From Verrucomicrobium sp. BvORR034 (GTDB lineage: Bacteria; Verrucomicrobiota; Verrucomicrobiia; Verrucomicrobiales; Verrucomicrobiaceae): DNA of 64,000 bases. The notes under the pieces are model-generated. The model worked only from the letters and a program-made list of their open reading frames with translations. It was not told the DNA's origin and did not search any database. Positions 44,547 through 53,624 of this stretch are shown here, in pieces. The translations under genes and the position numbers were made by a program. The stretch is taken from positions 39,383 through 103,382 of the forward strand of contig NZ_BATQ01000012.1 of the NCBI RefSeq assembly GCF_000739635.1, written 5' to 3'. Numbering within the stretch: position 1 is the first letter of the stretch; the number at the start of each line of letters is the position of its first letter.

Positions 44547-45905
44547 CTAGATGAGCTGGCGCTTCTTCACGCGCAGGTATTCATTCACCACATCCGCCAC
44601 CAGATTCTCCTGGAGGGAGGAGGTCAGGTGCACTCCGCGCTGCTTGAGCACCCGCGTGGTTTCCTGAAGATCATTCCAGAGCAGCTGGCCCGCCAGGCGG
44701 CCGTAGAGCTCCTCGTCGTTCTTGATTTCATCACCCTTGCCGAAGAGGGGGGCGATCTCCTTCTGCCCCAGCATGTGGGTGAGCACCACGTGTCGACGCG
44801 CCACCAGACTCACGCCTTCTACAAACTGTTCGGACAGCCAGGGCTCGCCCAGATCCGTGAGGAAGATCATCAAGGAACGGTGACGCAGGCGGTTGCCGAT
44901 GTGGATGAAGACATCCTCGTAGTCCGGGCTCACGGGATCGGCCTGCAGGGTGTAGAGCACGTCCCGGATGGTGTTGTAGTGGCTGCGGCCGCCCCCGGCA
45001 GGGATGATGCGCTGCACACGATCGGAGAAGACGATGAGGCCAAACTTGTCCGTCTGCTGCTCGGCGGCCAGAGCTAGCACCAAGGTGGCCTGAATGAAAC
45101 GCTCGAGATGCGTCTTGGCCAGAAAGCCTGCCTCCTGATGCTCTGCCAGATGGTCCAGTCGTCGGGCGCTGCGGCGGGAGGCATCAATGGCGACATACAC
45201 CTCCTGGGTGCGCTCCAGCTGGAACATCTTGGTCACGGGGAAGCGGCGCTTGGCCGTGCCCCGCCAGAAGATGTCATCGTAGCTGTCGCCCGGGGCATAC
45301 TCACGCAGCTGCTCGAACTCACGCCCCTTGCCGATCTGACGCACATGGTGGATGCCGATGACCCCCCTGCGGAAAAAGAGGGGAGCCAGCACATTGCGCT
45401 CCCTTGTCAGGTCGGGGTACACGCGGAACTCCGTCTGGCAGGGCAGCGAGCGGCGGGCATGCCAGAGTCCCAGGCGCGAGCGCCCCTCCAGGTGCACCCG
45501 TTTGATGAGGTAATTTCCGCGCTCCACCGCCTTCAGATTCCAGGTCAGGCGGGTGTTTTCCAGATCCTTCTTCAGCGTGGGATTGAGGATGGGGCGTTCA
45601 CAGTCCAACCCCTCCGGGAACCCCAGACCAACGCGCAGCCACCGGCAGCGGCCACCGGGATTGGTGAGGGTGGCTTCCAGCACCAGCTCGCGTCCCTTCG
45701 AGGTGCGGATGGTCTCGGGGAGCTTCACTTTCAGCATCTGCAGAGAGGCGGCGGCACTGGGGGCATCCAGGGCCACCAGAAGCAACAGCAACACGGCCAC
45801 GCCCAGCATTGCCGCCACCGGGGCCTCGGCAAGACCCAGCAGGGCAAAGAGCGGGATGCCCAGAATCCCGGTGTAAAGAAGCAGGCGGTTGGAAGGGACG
45901 AGCAT
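44547..45905 (-). CDS. DUF58 domain protein
   Basis: The 452-residue protein has two N-terminal TM helices (about 8-48), a beta-rich periplasm- or membrane-proximal region, and the DUF58 signature around residues 195-225 (GREFEQLREYAPGDSYDDIF then RGTAKRRFPVTK). A von Willebrand-like fold follows, with VYVAIDASRRSA as the MIDAS-like DxSxx strand and LMIFLTDLGEP. DUF58 proteins work with MoxR ATPases, as the gene order here supports. Confidence 0.9.
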   Translation of the reverse strand: MLVPSNRLLLYTGILGIPLFALLGLAEAPVAAMLGVAVLLLLLVALDAPSAAASLQMLKVKLPETIRTSKGRELVLEATLTNPGGRCRWLRVGLGFPEGLDCERPILNPTLKKDLENTRLTWNLKAVERGNYLIKRVHLEGRSRLGLWHARRSLPCQTEFRVYPDLTRERNVLAPLFFRRGVIGIHHVRQIGKGREFEQLREYAPGDSYDDIFWRGTAKRRFPVTKMFQLERTQEVYVAIDASRRSARRLDHLAEHQEAGFLAKTHLERFIQATLVLALAAEQQTDKFGLIVFSDRVQRIIPAGGGRSHYNTIRDVLYTLQADPVSPDYEDVFIHIGNRLRHRSLMIFLTDLGEPWLSEQFVEGVSLVARRHVVLTHMLGQKEIAPLFGKGDEIKNDEELYGRLAGQLLWNDLQETTRVLKQRGVHLTSSLQENLVADVVNEYLRVKKRQLI

Positions 45906-45971
45906 GGGGGCGGTTCAGGTCAACTCAGCACACACACCAGTGCGAAGCAGGCATGAGGAGAAAGCCAAACC

Positions 45972-46937
45972 TTAGCGCGGCACGGGAACGGCTTCCAGCA
46001 CCCGGCCGATCAGTTCCTCAAGGGTGAGGCCTTCGATCTCGAACTCCGGACGCAGCACCATACGGTGCCCCAGAACCGGGGCGGCCAGGGCGCGGACGTC
46101 GTCGGGCGTCACGAAGTCCCGCATGTCCAGCGCAGCACGGGCCCGGCTCGCGAGCAGGAGGGACTGGGTGGCGCGGGGACCGGCTCCCACCAGGACCGCC
46201 TCGTGGTCGCGGGTGGCGCGGACGAGGTCCACGATGTAAGCGATGAGATCCTCTCGCACCACAATATGGTGCAGAGCGGCCCGCAGGGTGGCGATGCGGT
46301 CGGCGGTGAGCACCTGACGCACGGCACCGCTCTCCAGCACCGACTCCGGAGACTCATTCCCCAGCATGCGGGTGGCGAGATCCAGCTCCTCATTCCGGGT
46401 GGGGTACGTTACCTGCACCTTGAACATGAAACGGTCCTTCTGCGCCTCGGGCAGCGGGTAGGTGCCCTCGTATTCCACCGGGTTCTGCGTGGCAAACACT
46501 GTGAAGCTGGAGGGGAGGGTGTGCGTCTCATTGTCGATCGTCACCAGACGCTCCTGCATGGCTTGCAGCAGGGCGGATTGGGTCTTGGCCGGGGCGCGGT
46601 TGATTTCATCCGCCAGCAGGAAGCTGGTGAACACCGGGCCCTTTACCAGGACGAAGGCGTTGTCCTTGAGGTTGAAGACGCTGGTACCCGTGATGTCCGC
46701 CGGCATGAGGTCCGGGGTGAACTGGATGCGGGCGAACTCGCCCCCCAGCACGCGGGCCAGGGTGCGCACCAGGAGCGTCTTGCCCACGCCGGGCACCCCT
46801 TCCACCAGCACATGGTGACCGGTGAAGATGGCGATCAGGGCGTGATCAATGACGTTCTGCTGGCCAATGATGACTTTGGCGATCTCGGCACGCGCATCAG
46901 AGAGCGCGGCCTTCACGGTTTCGAGGGTTTCAGTCAT
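45972..46937 (-). CDS. MoxR family AAA+ ATPase
   Basis: The 321-residue AAA+ chaperone-like ATPase has Walker A GVPGVGKT (47-54), Walker B FLLADEINRAP (D110, E111), sensor-1 FATQNPVEYEGTYPLPEAQK and the C-terminal helical lid (about 200-315) with GAGPRATQSLLLASRARAAL. It is the first gene of the operon with DUF58, SpoIIM-like and RDD genes. The set is thought to mature metalloenzymes or envelope complexes. It may serve the cytochrome/dehydrogenase proteins nearby, but nothing in the sequence proves it. Confidence 0.95.
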   Translation of the reverse strand: MTETLETVKAALSDARAEIAKVIIGQQNVIDHALIAIFTGHHVLVEGVPGVGKTLLVRTLARVLGGEFARIQFTPDLMPADITGTSVFNLKDNAFVLVKGPVFTSFLLADEINRAPAKTQSALLQAMQERLVTIDNETHTLPSSFTVFATQNPVEYEGTYPLPEAQKDRFMFKVQVTYPTRNEELDLATRMLGNESPESVLESGAVRQVLTADRIATLRAALHHIVVREDLIAYIVDLVRATRDHEAVLVGAGPRATQSLLLASRARAALDMRDFVTPDDVRALAAPVLGHRMVLRPEFEIEGLTLEELIGRVLEAVPVPR

Positions 46938-47136
46938 GGCGAAAATTCAGACCTGAGGGCGGACCGCTGGCAGGGTGACTTCATGCCTGCCGGATGACAA
47001 GCACAAGTCGCTCAGCCCGCCCAGTTTCTCCGTGTCACCACATCGGTCAACTAAAGGTGCAATGCGCGAGTGCAAATTTCGCCAGGGCTGCGGGCCGCGC
47101 TTGCGGAGGCGTTTTGACGCTAGCACACTCCTGCTC

Positions 47137-48345
47137 GTGGAAGCCCCGCTCAAGATCCTGCTTACGAACTTCCGGCTGGCAGAGCGGACGGGCTCAGAGT
47201 GCGTGACGGTGGATCTGGCCACGGGCCTGCGACAGCGCGGGCACGAGGTGGCCGTGTACACCCCCGAGATTGGACCGCTGGGCGAGCGGTTCCTGGAGGA
47301 GACGGGCATCCCGGTGGTATCGAAGCCAGAGGACGCCCCTTGGGTGCCGGACGTTATTCACGGGCAGCACCTGCTCCCCACCACCCTGGCCCTGCTGGCC
47401 TTTCCCACCGTGCGGGTAGTGTACTACTGCCATGGCTATGGTCCGCTGGAAGAGCGTCCACCGGTGCATCCCCACGTGCGGCGCTGGCTGGCACCTTCAC
47501 CGAGATTTCAGGGCTGGTTTGCCAAGGAGTTTGGCATTCCCAAGGAACAGTTCGTTCTGGCCCCCAACTTTGTGGACACCGCAAAATTTCGGCGATCGGC
47601 GGACCGGGAGCAGGGGAGGCGGCACGCTCTGCTCTATCACACCAACCTGCGTCGCGGGGCAGAGGTCGAGATCCTTCAACAGGGGTGTCGGGAGGCGGGT
47701 TGGAGTTTTGACGCGGTAGGCTCGGCGTTTGGTGGCGGCACGGATGCGCCTGAATTGTTGCTGCCCCGCTATGAGGTTGTCTTCACCTCCGGCAGGTCCG
47801 CGCTGGAGGCTCTGGCCTGTGGGTGCCGGGTCGTCATCGTGGGAGAAGGCCGCCTTTCGCCGGTGTTGACCCCTGAAACCTACGAAGCTGCCCTGGCCGT
47901 GAACTTTGCCAGCGTGCCGGAGCACGGTGAGCTCTATGAGGCGGCCGTGGTGGGGGCGTTGCAGACGGCTGCTGCCGCAGATTCAGACGGTGCAGCAACC
48001 GGCCTGATCGAGCAGATCCGCAGCGAGCATGCCTTGAGCGTGGCCTTGGACCGGCTCGAAGTTTTGTATCGGGAGGTCGTCAGTGAGCCCGTTCCTGCGC
48101 CAGATCCAGAGCGGGATCAGGCCGCCTTGCATGCTGCCTTGAAAGTCGCCGCCTCGGCCTTGGCGGAGAACCGTCGGGAAACCGCGAGGCTCAAGGCGGG
48201 CTGGGAGGAAACCAAACGGAAGCGGGAGGCGCTGGCAGGGGAGTTGAAGGAAATGAAGCAACAACAACGGAAGGCAGCGGCGACGAATGCGGAAGGTGGC
48301 CGGCTTCGGAGGTTAATGGAAATAATCTTCGGCAACAAGCGGTGA
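47137..48345 (+). CDS. Glycosyltransferase with C-terminal coiled coil
   Basis: With the GTG at 47137 the protein is 402 residues. It begins VEAPLKILLTNFRLAERTGS, a GT-B fold N-terminus, and contains DVIHGQHLLPTTL, VYYCHGYGP and a C-terminal sugar-nucleotide half with VVFTSGRSALEALACGCRVV, where the usual acceptor-binding Glu region reads SALEALACG. A charged coiled-coil tail (about 335-390) follows. An upstream ATG at 47062 would add 25 basic residues. I prefer GTG because the Rossmann fold begins there, but cannot exclude ATG. The likely role is cell-surface or lipid-linked glycan synthesis. Confidence 0.8.
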   Translation: MEAPLKILLTNFRLAERTGSECVTVDLATGLRQRGHEVAVYTPEIGPLGERFLEETGIPVVSKPEDAPWVPDVIHGQHLLPTTLALLAFPTVRVVYYCHGYGPLEERPPVHPHVRRWLAPSPRFQGWFAKEFGIPKEQFVLAPNFVDTAKFRRSADREQGRRHALLYHTNLRRGAEVEILQQGCREAGWSFDAVGSAFGGGTDAPELLLPRYEVVFTSGRSALEALACGCRVVIVGEGRLSPVLTPETYEAALAVNFASVPEHGELYEAAVVGALQTAAAADSDGAATGLIEQIRSEHALSVALDRLEVLYREVVSEPVPAPDPERDQAALHAALKVAASALAENRRETARLKAGWEETKRKREALAGELKEMKQQQRKAAATNAEGGRLRRLMEIIFGNKR

Positions 48346-48358
48346 TGTTGAACAGAGA

Positions 48359-48889
48359 ATGAAGCCCCCGTCTCCCTCTCGCGATCTGCCAGCCACAGCC
48401 AACGTGGAGTGTGTCTCCGTAGCGGGACGCTGGCGGTTGGAGACGGGAGGGGCGGCAGACACGATGCAGGATGCCCTGTTTGCCTTTGGTGCCGTCGGAT
48501 TCTTGGTTTTGTCTCTGGCGTTGGTTCTCATGACGGCCCTGCCGGATCCGGCGCGAAGCTGGGTCGTCTGCGGATTTGTTTCCCTGGTCGTCTTCTGGGT
48601 GTGGAGGTTGTTTCAGAGATCTCGTCGGGGGTCTGGATTGCTGATCGAGGCGGATCAGGCCCGGGTATTTCTAGGGGAATCGACTTGGACGAAGGCCGCC
48701 GTGAAGGAGGTTCGAGCCGAGACTTGGATGCGGCAGGGAGTTCCTGGGTTTAAGGTGGAGTTGGTTCTTCAGGATTCTCCATTACCGGTGGTGCTCATGC
48801 AGGGATCGGGACATCCTTTGCCGGAAGAAGTGTTACGGCGATTTTGTGCCGGATGTGGGTTGCGATTGAAGATTGCAGTTGTTTCATGA
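48359..48889 (+). CDS. Hypothetical two-TM membrane protein
   Basis: The 176-residue protein has two adjacent TM helices (about 40-60 and 67-85), then a cytoplasmic beta-rich domain with LIEADQARVFLGESTWTKAA and FKVELVLQDSPLPVVLMQG. The fold resembles small PH-like/DUF-type domains, but I recognise no named family. It lies 13 bp after the glycosyltransferase gene on the same strand and is probably co-transcribed. A Cys pair (CAGC) lies near the C-terminus. Confidence 0.6.
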   Translation: MKPPSPSRDLPATANVECVSVAGRWRLETGGAADTMQDALFAFGAVGFLVLSLALVLMTALPDPARSWVVCGFVSLVVFWVWRLFQRSRRGSGLLIEADQARVFLGESTWTKAAVKEVRAETWMRQGVPGFKVELVLQDSPLPVVLMQGSGHPLPEEVLRRFCAGCGLRLKIAVVS

Positions 48890-49417
48890 TCCCTTCCCTC
48901 CTTGTGGGAGGCGGGGAATGAAGAGATGCTGATGCCAGGTTCGTTTTTGCGCCGGCAAGAGAGTCAGGTGGCCGCATCTTCTTCGAGGAAGAGCTCTGAC
49001 TGAGCGAGTGGATGGCACCGGTTCCTTGGCGGCCACCCCAAAACGCGCGCGGTTGGTCCGTTCTCCTCACGTCGACAACTACGGCCGGTGTTGGCGGTCG
49101 CGCGGCAGAAGGCTTCCTCAAACACCTTCTGTATCCGCATCCACCCCGATGGCTCACGCATCAACTCCCACCCACTGGTGTTTGATCGCCCAACGCCCAA
49201 CGCCCAGCGCCCCTGTAGTTGTCGACGTGAGGAGGCACTAGCTGAAGCGTCTGTGAGCCTCGCCTTCTCGCCGAGGGCACCTGGTTTCGGCAGATGTGTA
49301 TCACGCCGTTGGCGTGGCGTGGTACTTTCCCATGAGCAACGCCAAACCACCGCCAAGGGTCATTTTTGGGCATGCAATGCTGATTGCAGGAGCTGATCTC
49401 CCGATCACATTCTAGGC
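48890..49417. other. Intergenic region with an inverted-repeat element
   Basis: This 528-bp region carries no supportable gene. It contains the 172-bp inverted-repeat element listed separately (49063-49234) and a triplet of short GC-rich direct repeats (cgcccaa/cgcccaa/cgcccag, about 49189-49209) inside it. A weak 5-bp hairpin follows the upstream gene near 48899. Confidence 0.4.
49063..49234. mobile_element. MITE-like element with 20-bp terminal inverted repeats
   Basis: Perfect 20-bp inverted repeats (49063-49082 and 49215-49234, each containing GTCGAC) enclose 132 bp with no transposase gene. The length and structure fit a miniature inverted-repeat element. No convincing target-site duplication is visible at the ends, so an ordinary long hairpin or protein-binding inverted repeat remains possible. 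Confidence 0.4.
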
Positions 49418-49720
49418 ATGGTCTTCACCCCCTACTTGCTTGGTTTTTCCCTGGTCGCCTTTGTGTTGTGCTATGGGCTGATGCGCCGGCCAGCGTGGAT
49501 GTGGTATTTTGGCTGGCTGTTCTTCTATCTTATCGCCGCGCGGTTCGGGCACATCTTCTTTTCCCAGCTCATTGTTGCCGAGAACTCGCAACAGATGTTG
49601 TTCTCCTGCATCTATCTTGCGGGCGGGTTGCTGGTTTGGATGCCGGCGGTGTTGTGGTGGTGCGGAGCGCGGAGCAAGTTCGGCAGGAGCAAGGACGACA
49701 AGACGGGCGTGAGCAGTTGA
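49418..49720 (+). CDS. Hypothetical small membrane protein
   Basis: The 100-residue protein has three predicted TM helices (about 3-20, 29-47 and 60-82), short loops and a basic C-terminal tail. No family is recognised. The SQLIVAEN and PAWMWYFGWLFF segments recall prolipoprotein or acyltransferase membrane proteins, but the protein is too short for either. It converges on the next gene. Confidence 0.5.
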   Translation: MVFTPYLLGFSLVAFVLCYGLMRRPAWMWYFGWLFFYLIAARFGHIFFSQLIVAENSQQMLFSCIYLAGGLLVWMPAVLWWCGARSKFGRSKDDKTGVSS

Positions 49721-49774
49721 TGGTGCTGGAGAGTGGTTTCTGGTCCGCGGGGTAACACCTTCCCGCGACCTGGT

Positions 49775-50443
49775 TCACTCTTCCCGCTGCAACCTCGCCT
49801 TGATCTCGTCGTAGCTCTGATCGGTGATGATGTCTTCGTCTTCAGGTGCCAGTCCCTGCTTCATCTGGTCGTTTGAGAACGGTGGCACGATGCACTCTGG
49901 TTCCAGCGCCGTTCCAATGCACTCGATGCCAAGCAAGGTGCGGTATTTCTTGTGATGATGCAGGATGAACTCGGTGCAGGGAAACATCCGTTCCTGGCTG
50001 GACTCTGGTTCTTCCTCGTCTTCGATCGGACCGTAGTCGTACAGGTGCTGTCCCTGCAGGAAGAGCACGCGGCCGTCCTCGAGTTCGATGAAGTACCCTG
50101 GTCCTTCATCTGCTCTTTCGCTCACCTCAAATGCCCGCCGGGCGCGGTGGTGGGTGGAAGCCAGCAGTCCGCGGGACTTCAAGACGGGCAGATCAAGGTC
50201 CTTTGGCTTCGGGCCAAGCAGACCAAAGGGGGTGCTGTTTCCAGGGCTCAGGATCACAGTGGCCAGTTCCACCCCGAGGACCAGGGCGGCGCAGCCGACG
50301 ATTCCTATGACCCACGGCATTTGCCAGGAGACAGGCAGGAATCTGCTGGTGGCATACAACGACAGCCCCATGAGCAGTCCGACGAACAGGATGCCGACGG
50401 CCAGTTTGAAGACACAACCTACCGGGCTGAATTTCTTGCTCAA
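49775..50443 (-). CDS. Hypothetical two-TM membrane protein in the DUF1552/DUF1592 cluster
   Basis: The 222-residue protein has two TM helices (about 10-32 and 43-65) and a soluble acidic region with GYFIELEDGRVLFLQGQHLY and FPCTEFILHHHKKY. A His triplet (HHH) and acidic patches could bind metal. No family is recognised. Its ATG overlaps the stop of the heavy-metal-domain gene upstream by 4 nt. It is the last gene of a four-gene coupled cluster. Confidence 0.6.
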   Translation of the reverse strand: MSKKFSPVGCVFKLAVGILFVGLLMGLSLYATSRFLPVSWQMPWVIGIVGCAALVLGVELATVILSPGNSTPFGLLGPKPKDLDLPVLKSRGLLASTHHRARRAFEVSERADEGPGYFIELEDGRVLFLQGQHLYDYGPIEDEEEPESSQERMFPCTEFILHHHKKYRTLLGIECIGTALEPECIVPPFSNDQMKQGLAPEDEDIITDQSYDEIKARLQREE

Positions 50444-51009
50444 GGCTTTGAGGTGGATGGGATCGATACCTGCTTCTTCTTCAGCGCTTTTTCCAGCGCT
50501 GCCTGATTCGTTCTGGCAGGATCGATCAACGCGGTGACTTTGCCTTCCCTGAAGCTGGCAGTGGCCTGGGTCACACCCTCGATCTTGGCCACGGTTTCAT
50601 AGGCGGCGAGGGAGCAGGCTTTGCAATCCAGGCCGACCACCGCGATCTCTACCGATTTCAACTGGTCATGCGGAACCAGGTACAGGGGCTGGATGCCGAA
50701 GGTGTTGCTGGAAGCCGCGCGGATCTTTTCATCGAACCGCTTGGCAATGTCCTCCGGCTTCGTGCCCTTGAACACGACGGCCGGATCATACTGAAACACG
50801 GCCTCTGCGTGGGCGTAGTCCAGACTCTGCAAGGTGATGCCGGGCAGTTGCTCCAGCACGCCCCGCAAGTCCTGTTCGCGATCAGGCGAGAAAAGACCCG
50901 TGACGCGATGCTTGAAAGTTGGGGCGGCTTCGTCGGCGCATAGTGAACCACCGTCCAGCATCAGCGTGGCGGACAGCATGCAAGCTAGAAGGCGGACAGG
51001 GGCTTTCAT
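50440..51009 (-). CDS. Exported protein with heavy-metal-associated domain(s)
   Basis: The 189-residue protein has a signal peptide (about 1-25). A first HMA-like fold without Cys (about 35-95: VTGLFSPDREQDLRGVLEQL and ITLQSLDYAHAEAVFQYDP) is followed by a true HMA domain (about 118-178). The latter has VEIAVVGLDCKACSLAAYE, the CxxC copper/mercury-binding site. A periplasmic copper-handling role is likely, and it might supply metal to neighbouring redox proteins. It is coupled on both sides by 4-nt overlaps. Confidence 0.75.
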   Translation of the reverse strand: MKAPVRLLACMLSATLMLDGGSLCADEAAPTFKHRVTGLFSPDREQDLRGVLEQLPGITLQSLDYAHAEAVFQYDPAVVFKGTKPEDIAKRFDEKIRAASSNTFGIQPLYLVPHDQLKSVEIAVVGLDCKACSLAAYETVAKIEGVTQATASFREGKVTALIDPARTNQAALEKALKKKQVSIPSTSKP

Positions 51010-53624
51010 CGGGTCTGAAACAAAGGGCTTTGCACCAGCTCGTGCAGCAGCGTGCGGATGCCGCCGCCTTGGGCTTGGGTGCGCTGGACGATCAGTTCCA
51101 GTGCAGGGCGGTCGCTGAAGGCGAGGTCGCGGCCGGTGGCATAGATGGCCAGTTGCTGGGCCAGATTGCGCAGCAGCAGATCCTTCTGAGTGACCAGCAG
51201 GGATTGAAATTCACGGATGTCCTGGAACTTTCTCCCGTCCGGCAACTCACCGGAGGCATCCACAGCGGGGCCGAGTTTGAAGGAGATGCCGATGAGGGGA
51301 TCGATGGCCCCGCGTGGCGCGTTGTCGCCTTCGCCAATGGAGCGGTAGCGGGATCGGAAACCACCGATGACGTCGAAGGCCTCCAAGGCGAAGCCCGGAG
51401 GATCAATGCGGGCGTGACAGGAGGCGCAGGACGTCTCGTGACGGTGCTTGTCCAGTTGCTCGCGAATGGTGCTGGCTCCGCGCACGTCCGGTTCCACCGC
51501 CGGCGTGTTGGGCGGTGGGGGATCAGGAGGCTGCCCCAGCAGGCGGGCCATGACAAAGGCGCCCCGCGGTACCGGTGAGGTGGTGGTGCCGTTCGCAGTT
51601 ACTTTCAGAATGGCCGCCTGAGTGAGGAAGCCACCCCGAGGACTGTCTGCGGGGAGCGCCACCTTGCGCATCTGGGTTCCCGTCACTCCGGGAATGCCGT
51701 AGTGCGTCGCCAGTTTCTGGTTCAGCATGGCAAAGTCCGACTTCACCAGATGCCCCGCATCCAGGTTGCTTCTGATGAGTTCATGGAAATAGGATCTTGT
51801 TTCCGCGACCATGCAGTCCTGAAGATAGGGGCTGAACTCCGGGTACAATTTCTTGTCTGGATCGTTCGCGGCGATGGATCGCAGCTTCAGCCATTGGCCG
51901 GTGAAGTCCTCGATGAAGCGCTCGAACCGGGGGCTCTGGATGAGGCGTTCCACTTCCTTCCGCAGGACTTCCGGCTGACGCAGCTGACCCTTGCTCGCGA
52001 GTTCCCTCAGCCGGTCATCCGGTTGGGAGTTCCACAGGAAGTAGGAAAGCCGTGAGGCGGTCGCAAAATCATCCAGCGGGCCGGGTGGTTCAAGGAGATA
52101 CACAAAGTCCGGCGAGCATAAGGCGGCCTGGTAGGCGTAGCGCATGGCGGACTCGAAAGAATCCCCCGCCTTGAGACGGGCCTCCACCCGGGCGAGGTAC
52201 TCCTGGCGCACCTCCGGCTCCACCGGGCGGCGGAAGGCTTTGGGGAGAAAGCGGGCCAGGAGGCGGTCGGCATCCTGGAGCGGGTCCTTGCTGCTGACGG
52301 TCCAGAGGCCCTTGTCCGCATCCGGGCGGTTCATGCCGGCACCAATTTGCCGGATCTTTTTCCGCACCGGAGCCCGCTTCCCCTCGTGCTCAGCGGGAAT
52401 CCATTCCGTGAGCGGCAGGTTGTCAAAGAGCACCTGATGTGCCGCAGGTGGCCATTGGGGGTGGATCGGCCCCTCCACCTCCAGCCAGTCCACGGCAATG
52501 CCGGGGCCGGTGAAGGCCATGGCGCGGCCTTTGCGGCTGTAGATGGCCACCGGGGCGAGGGAGGCCGGGTTGAAGCCGATGATCTCGTTGTGGTTCAACC
52601 ACGTGGTTAACTCATGAACCTGGGAGTCCATCGACGGGGCATCATAGTACCCAAGCACATAGCTGGGATGCTGGCCACCGCGGCCATCTCCCGTGAGCTG
52701 CACCACAGAGAGCCGGGCGGCTCCGGTGCCGGGTGCGGGCAGCACCACTCCCTTGTCCCATTGAAAACTCCACAGAGAGGTGCGCAGCCGGTAGAGCCCC
52801 GGGTAGATGGTGACATGCTCCATGAAGTAGGGGCTCACCGATTCGTCCTCATGCCGGAACAGACCCACGCTGGAGCCGTTGGTGAAGGAGCCCATCCGTT
52901 CATGCGCGCCCTGGTCTAGATGGGCCTGCTCTCCGGCAGGCGGGAAGTCTGGGTCCGGCTTCTTGTCCTTCAGCAGCACCCCGTCGCCATTCATGATGAT
53001 GTGGGCGACAAAGCCTCCGCGGTTGGCCAGGGAGATGCGACGTTTCTGCACCGTGGGCGGTTCCGGTCGGGTGGCAATGGCGAGGTCCAGCGTATGGTCC
53101 GCAGCCTCCAGGTACTTGGCCAGATTCACGTGGGAGATGTCCAGCGCATCGCTGTTCTTGTCGAACCCATGTGCGGAACCGTCCGCGGGGAGCTCACCCG
53201 CCAGGGCGATGCCCGGCATGTCAAAGAGATCCCGCACCGTGTTCTCATACTCTGCCCGGGTGAGACGGCGCACGCCGGTACGGGCGAGATTCTGCAGGTG
53301 GGTGCGATCAGCGGTGAGGAGCTGCTCTTTGAGCCATAGCTGGGCACCTTCCATCTGCTTTAGGGAAGGCCGCGCTTTCTTGGCCGGCGGCATCTCGCCG
53401 GATTGTACGCGGTCAAAGACCTTCACCCACCGGGCAAAGGTCTCTGGACGGTTGAAGTCCATGGCAAGGGCCGTCAGATCCAGATCGCCCTTGTGCACAT
53501 CCGCATCGTGGCACTCGTGGCAGTGGGATTCAAGGAAAGCACCCAGCGGCGCAGGGGCTGCGGCATGCAACAGGGCGGGCAGGGTGGTGCCAGCGAGCAG
53601 GCAGAGGGGCAGTTGCAACCTCAT
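51006..53624 (-). CDS. DUF1592 family (planctomycete cytochrome C-type) protein
   Basis: The 872-residue protein has a signal peptide (about 1-22), a haem-type CHECH near residue 36, then the series typical of these proteins: DUF1587 (LTRAEYENTVRDLFDMPG), DUF1595, DUF1592 (FRFE-like FERFIEDFTGQWLKLR), DUF1588 (around GVTGTQMRKVALPADSPRGG) and DUF1585 with a second CASCH near residue 745. This plan is seen in Planctomycetes and Verrucomicrobia and is found next to DUF1552 genes. The function is unknown, probably periplasmic redox or hydrolysis. Its start overlaps the DUF1552 stop by 4 nt. Confidence 0.93.
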   Translation of the reverse strand: MRLQLPLCLLAGTTLPALLHAAAPAPLGAFLESHCHECHDADVHKGDLDLTALAMDFNRPETFARWVKVFDRVQSGEMPPAKKARPSLKQMEGAQLWLKEQLLTADRTHLQNLARTGVRRLTRAEYENTVRDLFDMPGIALAGELPADGSAHGFDKNSDALDISHVNLAKYLEAADHTLDLAIATRPEPPTVQKRRISLANRGGFVAHIIMNGDGVLLKDKKPDPDFPPAGEQAHLDQGAHERMGSFTNGSSVGLFRHEDESVSPYFMEHVTIYPGLYRLRTSLWSFQWDKGVVLPAPGTGAARLSVVQLTGDGRGGQHPSYVLGYYDAPSMDSQVHELTTWLNHNEIIGFNPASLAPVAIYSRKGRAMAFTGPGIAVDWLEVEGPIHPQWPPAAHQVLFDNLPLTEWIPAEHEGKRAPVRKKIRQIGAGMNRPDADKGLWTVSSKDPLQDADRLLARFLPKAFRRPVEPEVRQEYLARVEARLKAGDSFESAMRYAYQAALCSPDFVYLLEPPGPLDDFATASRLSYFLWNSQPDDRLRELASKGQLRQPEVLRKEVERLIQSPRFERFIEDFTGQWLKLRSIAANDPDKKLYPEFSPYLQDCMVAETRSYFHELIRSNLDAGHLVKSDFAMLNQKLATHYGIPGVTGTQMRKVALPADSPRGGFLTQAAILKVTANGTTTSPVPRGAFVMARLLGQPPDPPPPNTPAVEPDVRGASTIREQLDKHRHETSCASCHARIDPPGFALEAFDVIGGFRSRYRSIGEGDNAPRGAIDPLIGISFKLGPAVDASGELPDGRKFQDIREFQSLLVTQKDLLLRNLAQQLAIYATGRDLAFSDRPALELIVQRTQAQGGGIRTLLHELVQSPLFQTR

